The position numbers were made by a program, and so were the translations under genes. The notes beneath the pieces are model-generated. The model had not been told where the DNA came from, searched no databases, and saw only the letters and a list, made by a program, of their open reading frames with translations. A stretch of 64,000 nucleotides of DNA, taken from the NCBI GenBank assembly GCA_948567375.1, contig OX419761.1:30258501-30322500 (forward strand), written 5' to 3'. Position 1 is the stretch's first letter; each line of letters opens with the position of its first letter. This document shows positions 35,171 through 47,400 of this stretch, one piece after another. The stretch comes from Lunularia cruciata (lineage: Eukaryota > Streptophyta > Marchantiopsida > Lunulariales > Lunulariaceae).

Positions 35171-35527
35171 CCTAGAATATTCTAGAAGCATCTAAGAAGC
35201 TTCTTAGGAAGCTTCCCAACTAGTTAACTTGCGCCCTAAGCAGGTAGCTTCTAGAAGGAAGCTTCTAGAAGCTTCTAACTAGCTTAGCTTGCACGCCAAG
35301 TAGGTGGCTTCTAGAAGGAAGCTTCTTGAGAAGCTTCCTAGTTAACTTGGCTTGCACTCCAAGAAAGCGGCTCAAGGAAGCTTCTTGAGAAGCTTCAAGG
35401 GTCTTGTATGCTACCTATAAATACCAAGGCCGAAGCTCATGCTAGGCATTCGGAGTTTTCCCTCATTCAAGTGTCCCAATGTGAATTTCCATTCTCCTAT
35501 TTCTCTCCTCGGTTTCAGTCTTTTACA
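35105..35527 (+). repeat. 3' LTR of element D (423 bp)
   Basis: Same sequence as the 5' LTR apart from four differences. The heat-shock modules are at 35175-35396 and the TATA box at 35416-35423. Because the LTR promoter is duplicated here, readout into the flanking DNA to the right is possible. Confidence 0.95.
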
Positions 35528-36199
35528 CCTTGTTTATATATTTGTGAAATCGTTACATACCAAAGTTACTAATTACTAGAGTAACTCAAGTTACTAGGCT
35601 AAAAGTCAAGTAAAGTCAAAAAGTATAAAGGAATATCCATCCACATGGGCATATTCCACTAAGCATGTGATCTTATCTTGACCCAACCACTAACTCAAGG
35701 ATTCCTTCACATAGGCTATCCTTGGACTATAGAAGAATCCAAAACACAAAGGCTTGCAGGCCCAAGAGTTCTCAACTCTTTCCTCAAAGCCAAACACCTA
35801 GGAATAATACCAAGTCAACACAATAGAATCCAAAATAGTGGTGCTCATCTTTTCCACTTCCTTTAAAGTAAGGTCCCTTCTATCTTAGCTATGACTAACT
35901 TTAGCTAATCATGACTAATGTATAACCATATTTTATCTCTATATAAATAATATCTCTCAAGTACTAGTAATACCAAGCTAAATATCACAATACTACACAC
36001 ATGCACAAATGGGAGCTACATTTACCCCTAGACTAAGTTTTCACTTTGTCCTCAAAGTGAAGATCTCTCTACCTTCTATGATACATCTTCAACTTATCAT
36101 GGTTAATCCCATCAAAGTGTCTACCTCCCAACTCCTTGAGATCATAGGTGTAATTGCCTCACACTTTCTCCACTATGAAAGGTCCAAAGTACTTAGGCA

Positions 36200-38705
36200 A
36201 AAACTTCTTTTGTACTCTCTTGAATCAAATAAAATCAAAGAACATTACTAATCATCTTTTGAAAGGCTCCACCTTCTTCTTGCCTTGCCTCTTGTCATAG
36301 CTCTCCTTTTTTTTCCTTTGGGCTTGCTCCATTTAAACCATAGCAACTGCTCTTGCCTATTCCAACTCCATGAGTTGTTCCTTCCTTCACTTCTCTGCAA
36401 CACCTCCTTGTACTTTTTTCAATCTCCTATGAATGCTTTGGAAGGTAGGAAGATCAAGGTGAAAAGGTAGGGTAGACTCAATACCATATACCAATTGAAA
36501 TGGAGAACATCCGGTGGAAGTCTTCAAGGTTGTCCTATACTCCCACAAAACCGCATGAATCCTCTTGTCCCAATGATGTTTAGCCCCCTCCATTTTTGCA
36601 TCTTTGGCCAACATCATACACAAGGTCTGATTGGTTCTCTTTGCTAAGCCATTGGAATTTGGCTTATAGGATGTAGTTACTCTATGTGTGATAGAGAAAT
36701 ATCGTAGCATGGCTATAGTGATGCTTCATGTAAACTCTCCTCCTCTATCAGAAACCAACTCCAAAGGGCATCCAAACCTAGTGATAATGGGTTCATAAAG
36801 AAATCTACCAACTTCATCTTCATTCTTGTCCCTCAATGGTCTAGCCTCAACCCACTTGGTAAGGTAATCAGTAACTACCACAATGTGCCGATTGTTCCTA
36901 GGGGTTCTATTGAGAGGACCTACAAAATCAATTTCCTACTTCTCAAAAGTTCCTAGCAATGGAATTGATCTAAGTAGTGGAGTGAAAGTAGAATTTCTAG
37001 CAAAAGCTTGACAAACATGATAAGTTTTGCAATAATCAAGACAATCCTTGAAAATCCCTCTCCAATGGTAACTTGCATATAGAATCTTGAAAGCAGTCAC
37101 CTTTCTTGCAAATCCTCCACACACTAAACCTTCATGAAACTCCTTTATATGTAGGATAGACTCTTCCTTACCCATTGCTCTTCAAATTAGACCATCTACG
37201 CCTTGGTGAAAAAGAATATCCTCCACCATTGTGTAAGGTCTAGATCTTGCTGCAAGGGCCTTCCTCTCCCTAGGATGCATCCTTTTTGGATAGTTGCCTA
37301 TTGTCACAAAATCCACAATCTCCTTATACTCCATTAGAACTTCTTGAGTGACTGAGATTGTCATGAGATCCTCATCCAGGAAAGAATCATCCACTTGCTC
37401 ATCTCCATCATGATCATAGCCCTAGATAACAAATCAGCATTTGCATGTTTCTTTCCTGGCCTATCCCCAATGGTGTAGTCATACTCAGACAAGAGTATCA
37501 TCCACCTTGCTAGTCTCTCTTCAAAAGTAGACTTGTTGAAGATGTACTTCAAAGGCTTGTGATCCATGAAAATGGTGGCTTTCCCTCAAATCGAGTAGTG
37601 TCTAAACTTCTTGAGACTAAAGATCATTGCCAACCCTTCTCTCTCCATGACAAAGTAGTTCTTTTCTGCTAAAACAATCTGCCTACTAGCATAAGCTATT
37701 GGATGATCATGCCCATCTTGGTCTAATTGACTAAGAGTGCATCCTGTAGCTAAATTAGAAGCATCAGTGTAGAGGATGAAAGGCTTACTCCAATCAGGTT
37801 TAGCAAGAACTGGAGCTACAACAAGGCATTGCTTGAGCTCCTCAAAAGCTTTGAGAGCCTCCTTGTCCTCCAAAATCACCATGTACTCTACACCCTTCTT
37901 CATGTAGATGGTCAATGCATAAGCCTTGTTGGAAAATGAGAAGATGAACCTTCTATAGTGCCCAACCATCCCCAAGAATTGACGTAAATTTGTCAAGCTT
38001 GAAGGGAATGGAAGGTCTAAGATTTTCCTCACCTTCTCACAATCAATTGCTATTCCATTCTTGGAGATGATGTGCTCCAAAAGTAGACCTTCTTCACATC
38101 CAAAAATGCACTTCTTTGGGTTGAGTGATGCATTTGCCTCATCTAAGTGTTGCAAGACCTTGATTAGGTGCTCAAAATGCTCCTCCTTGCTCCCATAGAC
38201 ACAAAAGTCATCAATGAAGTCTCTCACAAATTTCCCAATAAAAGGTTCAAATACCTTGTTCATGAACCGTTGGAATGTGGCTGGAGCATTGCAAAGCCCA
38301 AAAGGCATAACCTTGAAAGTGTAAGTTCCCCAAGGTGTGGTGAATGTAGTGAGTTGTTGATACTCTGGTGCAATCTTGATTTGGTTATATCCACTATAAC
38401 TATCCCCAAAACTATATCTCTCATGACATGCAACCTCCTCCAAGATCTCATCAATGAATGGCAATGGGTAGTAGTCCTTCTTGGTAATAACATTGAGCTT
38501 CTTGTAATCCACACACACCCAAAGCTTGCCATTATTTTTCTTAACAATGACAATTGGAGAAACCCATTCTAAATTCTCCACCTCAAAGATGATCCAGCCT
38601 CCTTGAGTTAATCAATCTCTTCCTTCACAACCAAAGACATTGGTGGGCTAATGTGAGGTTGCTATTGGCGGATTGGTCTTGCATGTGACTCCACCTCTAT
38701 CTTGT
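36200..38705 (-). pseudogene. pol of element B: RT, RNase H, integrase
   Basis: Minus strand. RT (38581 down to about 37950) has WVSPIVIVKK, VCVDYKKLN, MPFGLCNAPATFQRFM and FIDDFCVYG. RNase H (about 37790-37540) has LYTDAS, MEREGLA and DHKPL. Integrase (about 37180-36390) has a zinc-binding part (HIKEFHEG ... CKTYHVC) and the core. At the expected catalytic Glu the sequence reads NGLAKRTNQT, where the family has NG..ERTN, so Glu is replaced by Lys. Stops separate the segments at about 37585, 37360, 37180 and 36935. The RT start joins the upstream domain once the solo LTR at 38706-40622 is discounted. Confidence 0.85.
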
Positions 38706-40622
38706 TGTGACAACCCGGCAAATATCACTTTTGCGGTAATCGGGTAAGTAAAGTTTGTTCCCGTAGAGATACGAGTCAGAATTTGGTCAAATACAAAGTC
38801 AAAGTAACAATGGCAGTTCTTCTTGGTTGCATCTTTAATCTCTCAGGTAGAAACCACACCCAGAAGAGAGTAACAAGCACTGACCCGCAGTCTTGTCACA
38901 AATTCACACTTCTTAATCACAATTCCATCAAATCTTGCCAAACAATCTTGATTGTGATGATTTAGGCTCTCCCAAAAACAACACTTCATTGCAAAACAAC
39001 TTCACCTCAGAATTGTGTTCCACCCCTCCACGGAAGGCACAACTTCCTCAATTGAAATTGCTTCACATCAACCTCACATTGCACTCACAAATGCAAAATA
39101 CTACCAACACTACAATTCCTCTCAAATCTGTCAAGGCATTGCTTCAATTGCACTTCACTCAAGATCAAACATATAGAATGAAGATCAAGGCTACGGAATC
39201 CAACATCCAACATCCAACAAGCACACTGACTTGCACTTCAAATTTCTCCAAACACTCACAAACACAATTGCAAAGCTGATACTCGGAATCAAGCTCAAGC
39301 GACGAGAACTGCTTCACAACACTTCGCTTTATCTATTCCTAGATTTATGAGCATTGAATAACATGAGACTGTGAATGCCACTCTTAAATAGTGAAGCAAT
39401 CGATAGTTATTTTCTTAATGCACCCCTTCCTAATGACTCTACAAACCTGTAGATCCAAAATGACAATGCTTCTCTTCATATCTGCCTATTCAAATCTCAA
39501 ATCGGTTACTAATCCGATCTGATGTCTACTTCTTCTTTGGCTTTCAAACCCAAACCCAAAGTAATTGTACTTCCTACTACTTTGTCCTCGGGTTTCATGA
39601 CTCCTACATCCTCCACTAATTCTAACACTTCTCCTTCCTGATTTGCAATTCCTATCATAATTAAGCCTTCTAAATCTCTATCTCCCGACCCACTCTTCTC
39701 TAAAGTGTCAAATGTCAAATCCAAAGACACTTGCACTCCTATCTCTCTTACTTTGGGTCAAACTACTATCAATTTCTTTACTAATTCTATTGTGTCATCA
39801 TCAAGGATTGTAATTGAAAGCATGAATACACTATCTACACCTTCAATTTGTAACCCACTTTCCCCTAATCACTCACGTAATTGACCCAAAGACACTTACT
39901 GTCTGATCTTGCACTTTGGGTTTATTCACTACTGCTACTTCTCCTTCAATTCATGTTCTATTTTCAATTAGAACTGAAATTGAAGTCATGGGTATCCTAA
40001 CTATCTTCTTTCCCTACTCTAACTTCCTCTGATCCCTTTGGCAAAACTCCCAAAGTCACCTTCATTACACTCTGAGTTCCGACTTCCTTGGGTTGAATCA
40101 TATTTGTCTTGAGGCAAAGTCTTTAGACCCGAAGTCATGTAAACCCGAAGTCCGAAGTCCGAAGTCCAAAGTCACATTGACCCAAAGACACCAAACTACT
40201 CTTTACATCTACTCCCAAAACTTCAAATGCTTGTAACTTCTTCTATAGACCTTTAAACTTTGCAATTTTGGTTGCAATAGAAAGCCCTAAACGAGATGCT
40301 TTCAAGAAATATAGCATGCTTGATTTGGACTTGTGGTCACTGAGATATGGCCCCCGCAAGAATCCTGACCTATAACCTTCATTCCAATGCGAAGAAACCC
40401 TCTTTTGGTGTCTGATCCGAGTTTTTCCCTCCTCTGACATGAAGTAAGCTTCTTCAGGTTTGATCCAGTTCGAGTCCTTCTTCCTCTAACACAAAGTTGA
40501 CTCCTTTGAGCTTGATTAAAACACACGTTTCCACTCATTTCTTCTCTATTTGGTTTCAATTTAGTTTCAGCAAGGCACTTCTTCTTCAAAACTCATCCAA
40601 AATGAAAAATGTGGGTACCACA
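38706..40622. mobile_element. Solo LTR-C (1,917 bp) inserted in pol of B
   Basis: TGTGACAACCC ... GGTACCACA, flanked by perfect CTTGT duplications (38701-38705 and 40623-40627). The coding frame of element B continues across once one CTTGT and the LTR are set aside. It contains no coding domain. It is pyrimidine-rich in its right half (39500-40250), with repeated ACCCGAAGTC/CAAAGTC words. Related fragments are at 48510-49345 and about 56778-57700. The strand of the parent element is unknown. Confidence 0.92.
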
Positions 40623-40627
40623 CTTGT

Positions 40628-41890
40628 GCTCTTCCAAGGTGACTTCCTTCAAATCCTTGTAATTGAAAGCAAACACATGGATGAACTTGTGGAAAATCTC
40701 CTCAAATCTCACCTTCTCTTCCTTGGTAACATTTGGGCCATACTTGAGGGTAGCTAATCTTCTTTTGACCTCCTCAAGTATCAATGGTGATTTATCTAGG
40801 TCCTTCAAAACCTCTGGCTTAGGTGCAAAATCCATAGCACACAAGGGATATACATCTGAATCAGATTGATCTTCCTCCATGGAAGTCTCCTCCTCCATGC
40901 TTGTGTCTACACTTGAAGCTCCTTTTTCATAATCTTATTCCCAATAATCAGAAGATGGTGTATCCGAATGTGAAGTGTTGGTGGTGTTAGTCACAAGAAC
41001 TGTGACGCTATGGTTTGATGGTCCAATCCTCAAGTACCCTTTGTGCCATTGATCAATTGTGCATGCTGCTCTCAACCATGGCCTCCCAAGAAGTAAGTCA
41101 TAGCTTGAATCCTTCAAGACTTGGAAAGTCATGAGATTTTGAACTCCCATAACTGAAACTACCACTTTATCCATCACCCCTACTGGTCGAACTTGTTGCT
41201 TGTTTGCCATGCTCATCACAAATTTTGAAGGCCTTGAGGGTATCATACCCAACTTCTTCATCAACCTTTCTAACATGGCATTCATTGCTGATCCTCCATC
41301 AACCAATGCATCCTTGATGTTGTGACTATTTACTCTCACATCAATCTTGGAGGCATATTCACAAGCCTCCCATGGTGCTGGTTTGGCATCCACCACCCCT
41401 ATTAATACTGAAAATTTGCCTTCTTCCTCTTGCTCCTTGTAGAACTCAAACCACCTTAAGCTCCTTTCTCATAGTAGGATTCAAAGCAATTAATTGGCCC
41501 ACTGTGATGTTAGTCTTGTGACTACCAACATCTTCCAAGACATTGTAATTCCATTGTTGCTTTGAGATCAAGAAGTACTCCATTCCCAACTTCTTCGTTG
41601 GAGTCTTTGTTGTTGATGTTATTGAAGTGCTTGTGCGAGTGCTCCTAGTAGGCATAGGTGTATCTTGGCTAGGAGTAAATCCTTGAGAAGAGTGCACATC
41701 CTCTGCGAAATGAGCTCTCTTTTTCTCTTGTACCAAAAGCTCAAGATTAAGACTCTTGGAGTTTGTGCACTCTCCCTTCTCATATTTCCTCTCAACCACA
41801 TCTATAGATGCTATCCCGTTACCTTTGTTTGGATTAGGAGCCACTGAAGTTTCACTACCTCCCTCTTTCCTTCTATTGGCTCTCTCATAA
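40628..41890 (-). pseudogene. gag 3' part, protease and RT entry of element B
   Basis: Minus strand. 41844-41446 carries a Ser/Thr-rich linker and then YFLISKQQWNYNVLEDVG. 41396-40935 is an aspartic-protease-like frame with ALVDGGSAMN and LLLGRPWL. 40898-40628 leads into RT with FEEIFHKFIHVFAFNYKDLK. The protease motif is DGG rather than the usual D-S/T-G. The gag start is missing because element E occupies the right side. Confidence 0.75.
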
Positions 41891-41892
41891 CC

Positions 41893-42633
41893 TATAATAC
41901 CAAGGGTTAGCCATATGATCTAGATGTGAAATTCGGTTTGGTAACATCTAGAATGATGTTATATATGATGGTCAAAATAGATCAGATAGAAGTATCACCA
42001 AAAGAGTACTTCTACTAATAGGGCAGAAACCGAAATAGACTTGAGAACCTTAGAATCAATAGCTAGACATATGATTTAAAGGTGAGAATTGGTTTGGTAA
42101 CATCTGGAAGGATGTTACACATGATGGACTAAACAGATCAGAAAGAGGTATCACCAAAAGAGGACTTCTACTAATAGAGTAGGAATCAAAATATGCCTTA
42201 AATCTTTGAAGGCAATTTCGGAGGCCTAAACGGATGAATTAGGCCTCGAAAATGTGCAGATCCCCCCCCCAAACAGAGGAAAGGCTGGCCTTCCCTCCCT
42301 CTTGGTTTGTGTCGTCGAGAACTTTCCAACGGTACCTTACTCATGTGATTCTGAGATTCCTACAAGAAGATTCTCTAAAAGATTCCCTCCAGTCAAAGCT
42401 CGTTTGACCAACCAGATAGGACCTAGACCAGACAGGTCACCCATCCAAGTAAGTAATCCAAGGGTGGAGCTTGCTGACATGTCACCTATCTGTGTCCCTA
42501 ATCCTATTGTAGAGCTTCGTTGGAGGAGATCCTCTTTGCCTATATAATAAAGAGAAGGTGTGTGCCTTGAGGCATCGAATGTTTGAGTGTGCAATCTGTG
42601 TTTTCTCTCTTCTCTTGTCCTCGGAGTATTACA
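41893..42633 (+). repeat. 5' LTR of element E (LTR-A)
   Basis: Starts TATAATACC (the other copies have TGTAATACC) and ends GAGTATTACA. It has an internal duplication of about 140 bp: the block with GAGTACTTCTACTAATAGGG near 42005 recurs with GAGGACTTCTACTAATAGAG near 42160. A 9-C run is at 42262-42270 and a TATA-type TATATAATAA at 42541-42550. Confidence 0.92.
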
Positions 42634-42634
42634 A

Positions 42635-42646
42635 TGGTATCAGAGC
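42635..42646 (+). other. Primer-binding site of E (tRNA-Met type)
   Basis: TGGTATCAGAGC one base after the 5' LTR, identical to that of element D. Confidence 0.95.
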
Positions 42647-42773
42647 GAGTGTTCTAGTCCAAGAGAGAGGATCACCCCTCTTGGAATAGCACAAACTACT
42701 GAAACTGAGTAATTTGAGGTGGAGAACATAGAGAAATTGCTAGACTTAGGAAGGACTTTAGAGAGCGGATGGG

Positions 42774-42995
42774 ATGGATGCGCCGGGGGGACAATTTCCC
42801 GCACCTAGCTTTCCATTCTCAAACCCATTCCACATCAAGGTTATGTACATCCAGTGTGAGCAGATGAGAGTATTGCTAGTTTATCACTTTGGTGCGGAAT
42901 TCATGGACAGAGTGATGAACTCAGCAAACCCGGTGATTCTACCTGTGGTGATATATGACAGAGAGTGGGATTTGACAATCTACATTCTATTATGA
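42774..42995 (+). CDS. Pre-gag small ORF 1 of E (73 aa), unknown function
   Basis: An intact frame between the primer site and gag, opening in the same GGATGGGATGGATG context as the small ORF of D. It shares HFGAEFMDRVM with D (RFGQDFLHMI) and with the second E copy (NFGEEYYQRVI). It shares ILPVVIYDREW...IYIL with D (ILPVVTYGERW...IYVL). It is followed 4 nt later by a second related ORF. No known domain is recognised. It could encode a small gag-accessory protein, or be an N-terminal gag domain detached by stops. Confidence 0.55.
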   Translation: MDAPGGQFPAPSFPFSNPFHIKVMYIQCEQMRVLLVYHFGAEFMDRVMNSANPVILPVVIYDREWDLTIYILL

Positions 42996-42999
42996 TGAT

Positions 43000-43203
43000 A
43001 TGGATATGAATGTCCCAAATCCTCTCCCTTTCAACACTCAAGTAGAAATCCGTTATGTAGTGAGGCCAAAATTGATGTTTAGAGATTTTGTGGTTAGGAA
43101 TTTTGGTGAGGAGTATTATCAACGAGTGATAGCTTCTGAGGTCCCAATGGTAATTCCGATAGTTTGTGTGCCTTCCAGAGTGATTATATTGACTCTGTAT
43201 TGA
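43000..43203 (+). CDS. Pre-gag small ORF 2 of E (67 aa), paralogue of ORF 1
   Basis: Intact frame starting MDMNVPNPLPFN, with NFGEEYYQRVI and VIPIV in the same order as ORF 1 and the D small ORF. NPLPFN aligns with NPLPPN of D better than with E ORF 1, so the duplication may predate the D/E split. It lies in the same frame as gag, separated by TGA and TAG over about 33 nt. Confidence 0.5.
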   Translation: MDMNVPNPLPFNTQVEIRYVVRPKLMFRDFVVRNFGEEYYQRVIASEVPMVIPIVCVPSRVIILTLY

Positions 43204-43236
43204 AGTAGACGTTAGCAATTGGGTGTTGTAGGAACC

Positions 43237-44340
43237 ATGGATCCGCAGTTGCAAGAGCTGGTGCAAAGAATGCAAGCGATGTTGAATGAATTTCAAGAGA
43301 TTAAGATGACCATGGAGACATTACAAAGTCAAGTGCAGATCCTCAGGAACGATCAAGCCATGCAAGAAGAAGAGCCGTCTCAAAACCCACTACCTGCAAC
43401 TGAAGTACTTGGAGAGGCACCCGTGCCTACGAACCCTATCAACGATGAAGTCACATTGCTACTCCGGATGAAGAAGACCTGCAACATCGAGCCTTACAAG
43501 GGGCAACATACGATGGGAGTAGTAGAGAATTGGATCTCGAGAATGAATCGATATTTTTGATTGTTCTCAACAGAGATCACAAAACATGCTGCAGGCGTGT
43601 TTGCATGTGGGTACTTGACCAATAAAGCCCTCACATGGTATGATGCTTGGGAACGATCCATGCTGGCAGAGAGAAGGGAGGTCACATGGACAGCAATGCA
43701 AGAAGGACTGCTCAAGAATTTCCAATCGGTGGATTTTGTGCAGATGGCTCGAACCTGACTATGGGGATTGAGACAGAAGAATAGCGTACAAGAGTATGTG
43801 GAGGCATTTCTGGATCTACAAGTCACAATTACCGACATGAGTCCAGCAGAGGCTCTCAACAATTTCAAACGAGGGTTGAAAGAGCGGATTTGCCAAGAAG
43901 TCATGGTGCAAAACCCTCGTACGGTATTTGAAGCTATTGCTTGTGCGCAGAGAATAGCCAGAGCATTAGGTGGAGGTGAAGGAGTAGTTCCACCTTAACA
44001 TTATCGGGTAGAAATGCCACACATGGGTGGACCAGTACCGATGGAATTGGGCAACCTTTGATTCCGGGATCGAGGAGCACGGCCGCTTCCAGGGGAGCGG
44101 GGACGGGTAGAAGAACAATCAGATGGAGTCCCACGAGGAGAAGGGACTCAAGGAGAGCAACGCCGTTGTTACAATTGTGACCATATTGGGCACATATCTA
44201 TCAATTGTTGCACTCGTTTCCCTAGAGGCCCTTGACCTTCGTATAGGCAATCTTTGAACAACATGGAGAGGCACATTGAAGAGGAGGAGGTGGAAACCAC
44301 TTCGGAAAACAAAGATCACCGGTAAATGTACCTTGCGGCC
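43237..44340 (+). pseudogene. gag of E with zinc knuckle, multiple stops
   Basis: Starts at ATG 43237 (MDPQLQELVQRMQAML), with a coiled-coil N-terminus and then a gag core (KALTWYDAWERSM, VQEYVEAFLDLQ, about 43620-43830). A CCHC knuckle CYNCDHIGHISINC lies near 44170-44210. In-frame stops at 43558 (TGA), 43756 (TGA) and 43996 (TAA), with more downstream, prevent a full-length product. Confidence 0.8.
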
Positions 44341-44420
44341 TTACTGGCTCAATAAGGAAGCAGAGAAGCGACGGAAGGAAGAAGAATAATGCGCAAAGAT
44401 CTTGAAAGGCAACCTCACAA

Positions 44421-47400
44421 TTGATTGTCGTGAATGGAATCCTAGAAGGTAATCAAGTGAGAGTATTAATAGATCCAAGAGCAACAGAGAATTTCTTGTC
44501 TTGCTCTGTTGCAATAAGCTTGGGAATGGATCTAGAGAGAGATGGAAGTGAAGAAGTAGAGTTACCAAATGGGCAAACAGAGAGGATTGAATCATTACCT
44601 AGACGGGTAACCCTCTCTGTAGGAGAATATCAGGAAGCAATTGAGTGGCGAGTGATACAGTTAGCCCGTTATGATGCAATTTTAGGCATGCCATGGATGG
44701 AGCAGTACAACCCAATGGTGGATTGGAGGAAGAAAGTAGTGAGAACCCACCAATGGTCAATCATTGGGGTTAAAGAAAATTCACATAAGCAGAAACTGTC
44801 TCTATATGTCGTAGGGACGACAACTGTCTGTAAGACCGATAGATGTTTTATGGGTCTAATAAGAGAAGTCCAGAGTGCACAACACACGGGAAAAATTCTT
44901 GAGAAATTGAAGGATGTGGTGGATGAGTTTCAAGATGTCTTTCCTGATGATCTACCCTCAGGATTACCACCTAAAAGGCGAGTAGATCACAAAATAGAGA
45001 CACTCCCGGGGAAGACACCTCCTTGTAAGGCCCCATATCGCCTATCACCTCATGAGTTGGAGGAGTGTAAGACTCAAATTGAGGAGATGCTACAGAAAGG
45101 GTTCATCCAACCTAGCGTATCACCATATGGGGCCCCTGTCTTGTTTGTGAAGAAGAAGGATGGTACAATGCGCATGTGCATTGACTATAGGGGTCTCAAT
45201 CAGCAAACAGTGAAGAACAAATACCCCTTACCTCGCATGGATGACCTGTTTGATCAACTCCATGGAGCGAGATACTTCACCAAACTGGACTTGCGGAGCG
45301 GTTATAATCAAATCCAAATTGCAGAGGAGGATGTGTACAAAACTGCCTTTCGAACCAAGTATGGCCACTTTGAGTATCTTGTGATGCCTTTTGGCCTCAC
45401 CAATGCGCCTGCCACTTTCATGAGCCTAATGAATGACATATTTCGTCCATACTTGGATAAGTCTGTTATTGTCTTCTTGGATGATATCTTAGTATATAGT
45501 AGCACGATGACAGAACACAAACAACATCTACGAGAGGTCCTCTAGATTCTAAGACAGAATCAGTTGTACGCCAAAATCTCAAAGTGTGAGTTTGGCAAGT
45601 CTGAAGTAGACTACTTAGGGCATAGAGTAAGTGCAGAGGGCATTCAAGTATTGACAGATAAAATAGAGGTCATTCAAAAATGGAGTGCCCCAGAAGATCA
45701 GACTCAACTTAAGAGCTTCTTGGGGTTGACGGGATTCTATTGTAGATTTGTCAAGGACTTCTCCAAGGTTGCACAACCTTTAATGGCACTACTTGGCAAG
45801 GGGAAGAAGTGGACATGGGGAACTGCACAAGAGTTGGCCTTTCAAGAATTGAAGGCAGCCTTGTTACATGCACCAATCTTGAAGTGGTATGACCCAAAAC
45901 GTCCAATCAAGTTGGCTACGGATGCATCAGGCATAGCAATAGGAGCAGTTCTACAACAAGAGTGGCATGACGGATGGCATCCAATTGCATATTTCTCTTG
46001 AAAGTTATTACCGGCAGAGCGCAACTACCACACCATAGAATGAGAAGAGCTGGCCATCGTTCTAGCAACCAAGCATTGGAAGCACTACCTGGGCGAGAAG
46101 GCATTTGTAGTAGAGACAGACCACAAACCTCTAGTCTACCTCAAGACGCAGAAGGATCTATCTCGTCGCCAAATTCAGTGGGCAGAGTGGCAACAACGCT
46201 TCAACATGACAATCACCTACGTGGAAGGTAAGAAGCAACTTGCAGATGCGTTCACCCGCATGCCAATGGCCAACAACTTGGTGGCAGAGGTTAAGATTAA
46301 CCCTGAATTTTGGCAAGAGATTCTAGCTGCTACAAAAAATGATCCACAGATTGTAGAAGCGCAATCGTCCAAAGGTGTCACCAGCACCCAAGGACTCCCC
46401 TTTTGGGAGGGCCGATTGTGGATCCCAAATGTCCCAGAATTATGCACCACCATTCTAGCGGAATGTCATGATTCGGCCATTGCAGCTCATGTCGGAGTGG
46501 ACAAGACTTTGGAGGCAGTCAAGCACCATTACTATTGGCCCAAGATGAGCAACAACGTGATGGACTATGTGCGTAGCTGCCTACTTTGTCAACAGAACAA
46601 AGCTTCTAATCAAGCTCATGCAGGGCTCCTTCAACCTCTTCCCACTCCTACCCAACGTTGGGAACAAGTGAGTATGGATCTAGTCTGTGAATTACCCAAG
46701 ACCACCTCAGGGTTTGACTCCATTGTGGTCTTTGTGGACCGGCTCAGCAAAATGATTCATGTACGCCCTACCACCAAGGAGGTGACCGCTCCACAACTAG
46801 CTCAACTATACTTAGATGCAGTCTTTGCTCACCATGGCTTGTCTAGAGTACTCATCACCGATAGAGGCACCCAATTCACCAGTTTGTTTTGGCGAACACT
46901 CTTTGGTTTCTTCAAAACCAAGTTGGCCATGTCTACAGCTTACCACCCACAAACAGATTGCCAAACAAAGTGGGCTAATCGCACGATTGAAGACATGTTA
47001 CGCGGCTTCACCTTAGAAGAGCAAGAGAGGTGGGGCACCCTACTACCGTTGGTGGAATTCGCTTACAACAATTCAGTGAATGCCTCCACCCAGGTCACTC
47101 CGTTCTTTCTCATGTATGGTGAGCATCCCTTCACACCTTCTAGCTTGATGAAGATCCGTCCAGTGACTACCAAGGTTGATGCATTCAACACATTTGTTTC
47201 TAGAATCCAACAAGGTGTGGAGAGCGCCAAGCACAGGTTACAGATTGTGCAAAATCGGCAAAAGCAATATGCTGATGCACACCATAGGCACATGGAGTTC
47301 AATGTTGGGAATCAAGTGTGGCTATCGACAACCAACCTCACATTAGTTGGATCTCGTAAGCTCAGACCTCGTTTTATTGGGCCTTTCTTGATTCTTTGTC

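Larger units (their letters stand above)
29885..35527 (+). mobile_element. Young Ty3/gypsy chromovirus D (5.64 kb, complete with LTRs and TSD)
   Basis: Two 423-bp LTRs (29885-30307 and 35105-35527) differ at only four positions by eye, about 99% identical. The 5-bp duplication CCTTG flanks the element (29880-29884 and 35528-35532). A tRNA-Met primer site lies at 30309-30320 and a purine tract precedes the 3' LTR. The order is pre-gag ORF, gag with CCHC knuckle, protease, RT, RNase H, integrase, chromodomain, which defines a chromovirus. It is inserted inside the LTR of element B. Despite its youth, gag and pol contain about nine in-frame stops. Confidence 0.95.
29691..41892 (-). mobile_element. 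Gypsy element B (non-chromovirus), minus strand, with nested insertions
   Basis: The 3' LTR lies at 29691-29884 plus 35533-36020, split by element D; the internal region runs right from 36021. On the minus strand a purine-rich GGGGTAAA directly precedes the LTR, as expected of a polypurine tract. Pol domains read right to left: protease, RT, RNase H, integrase. RT has FIDDF, and the integrase core has TDYLTKWVEARPL. No chromodomain is seen, so the element resembles the Tat/Athila-type side of Ty3/gypsy. Stops and frameshifts make it inactive. The right part, past 41892, is replaced by element E. The LTR-B at 50113-50817 may be its 5' LTR. Confidence 0.75.
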
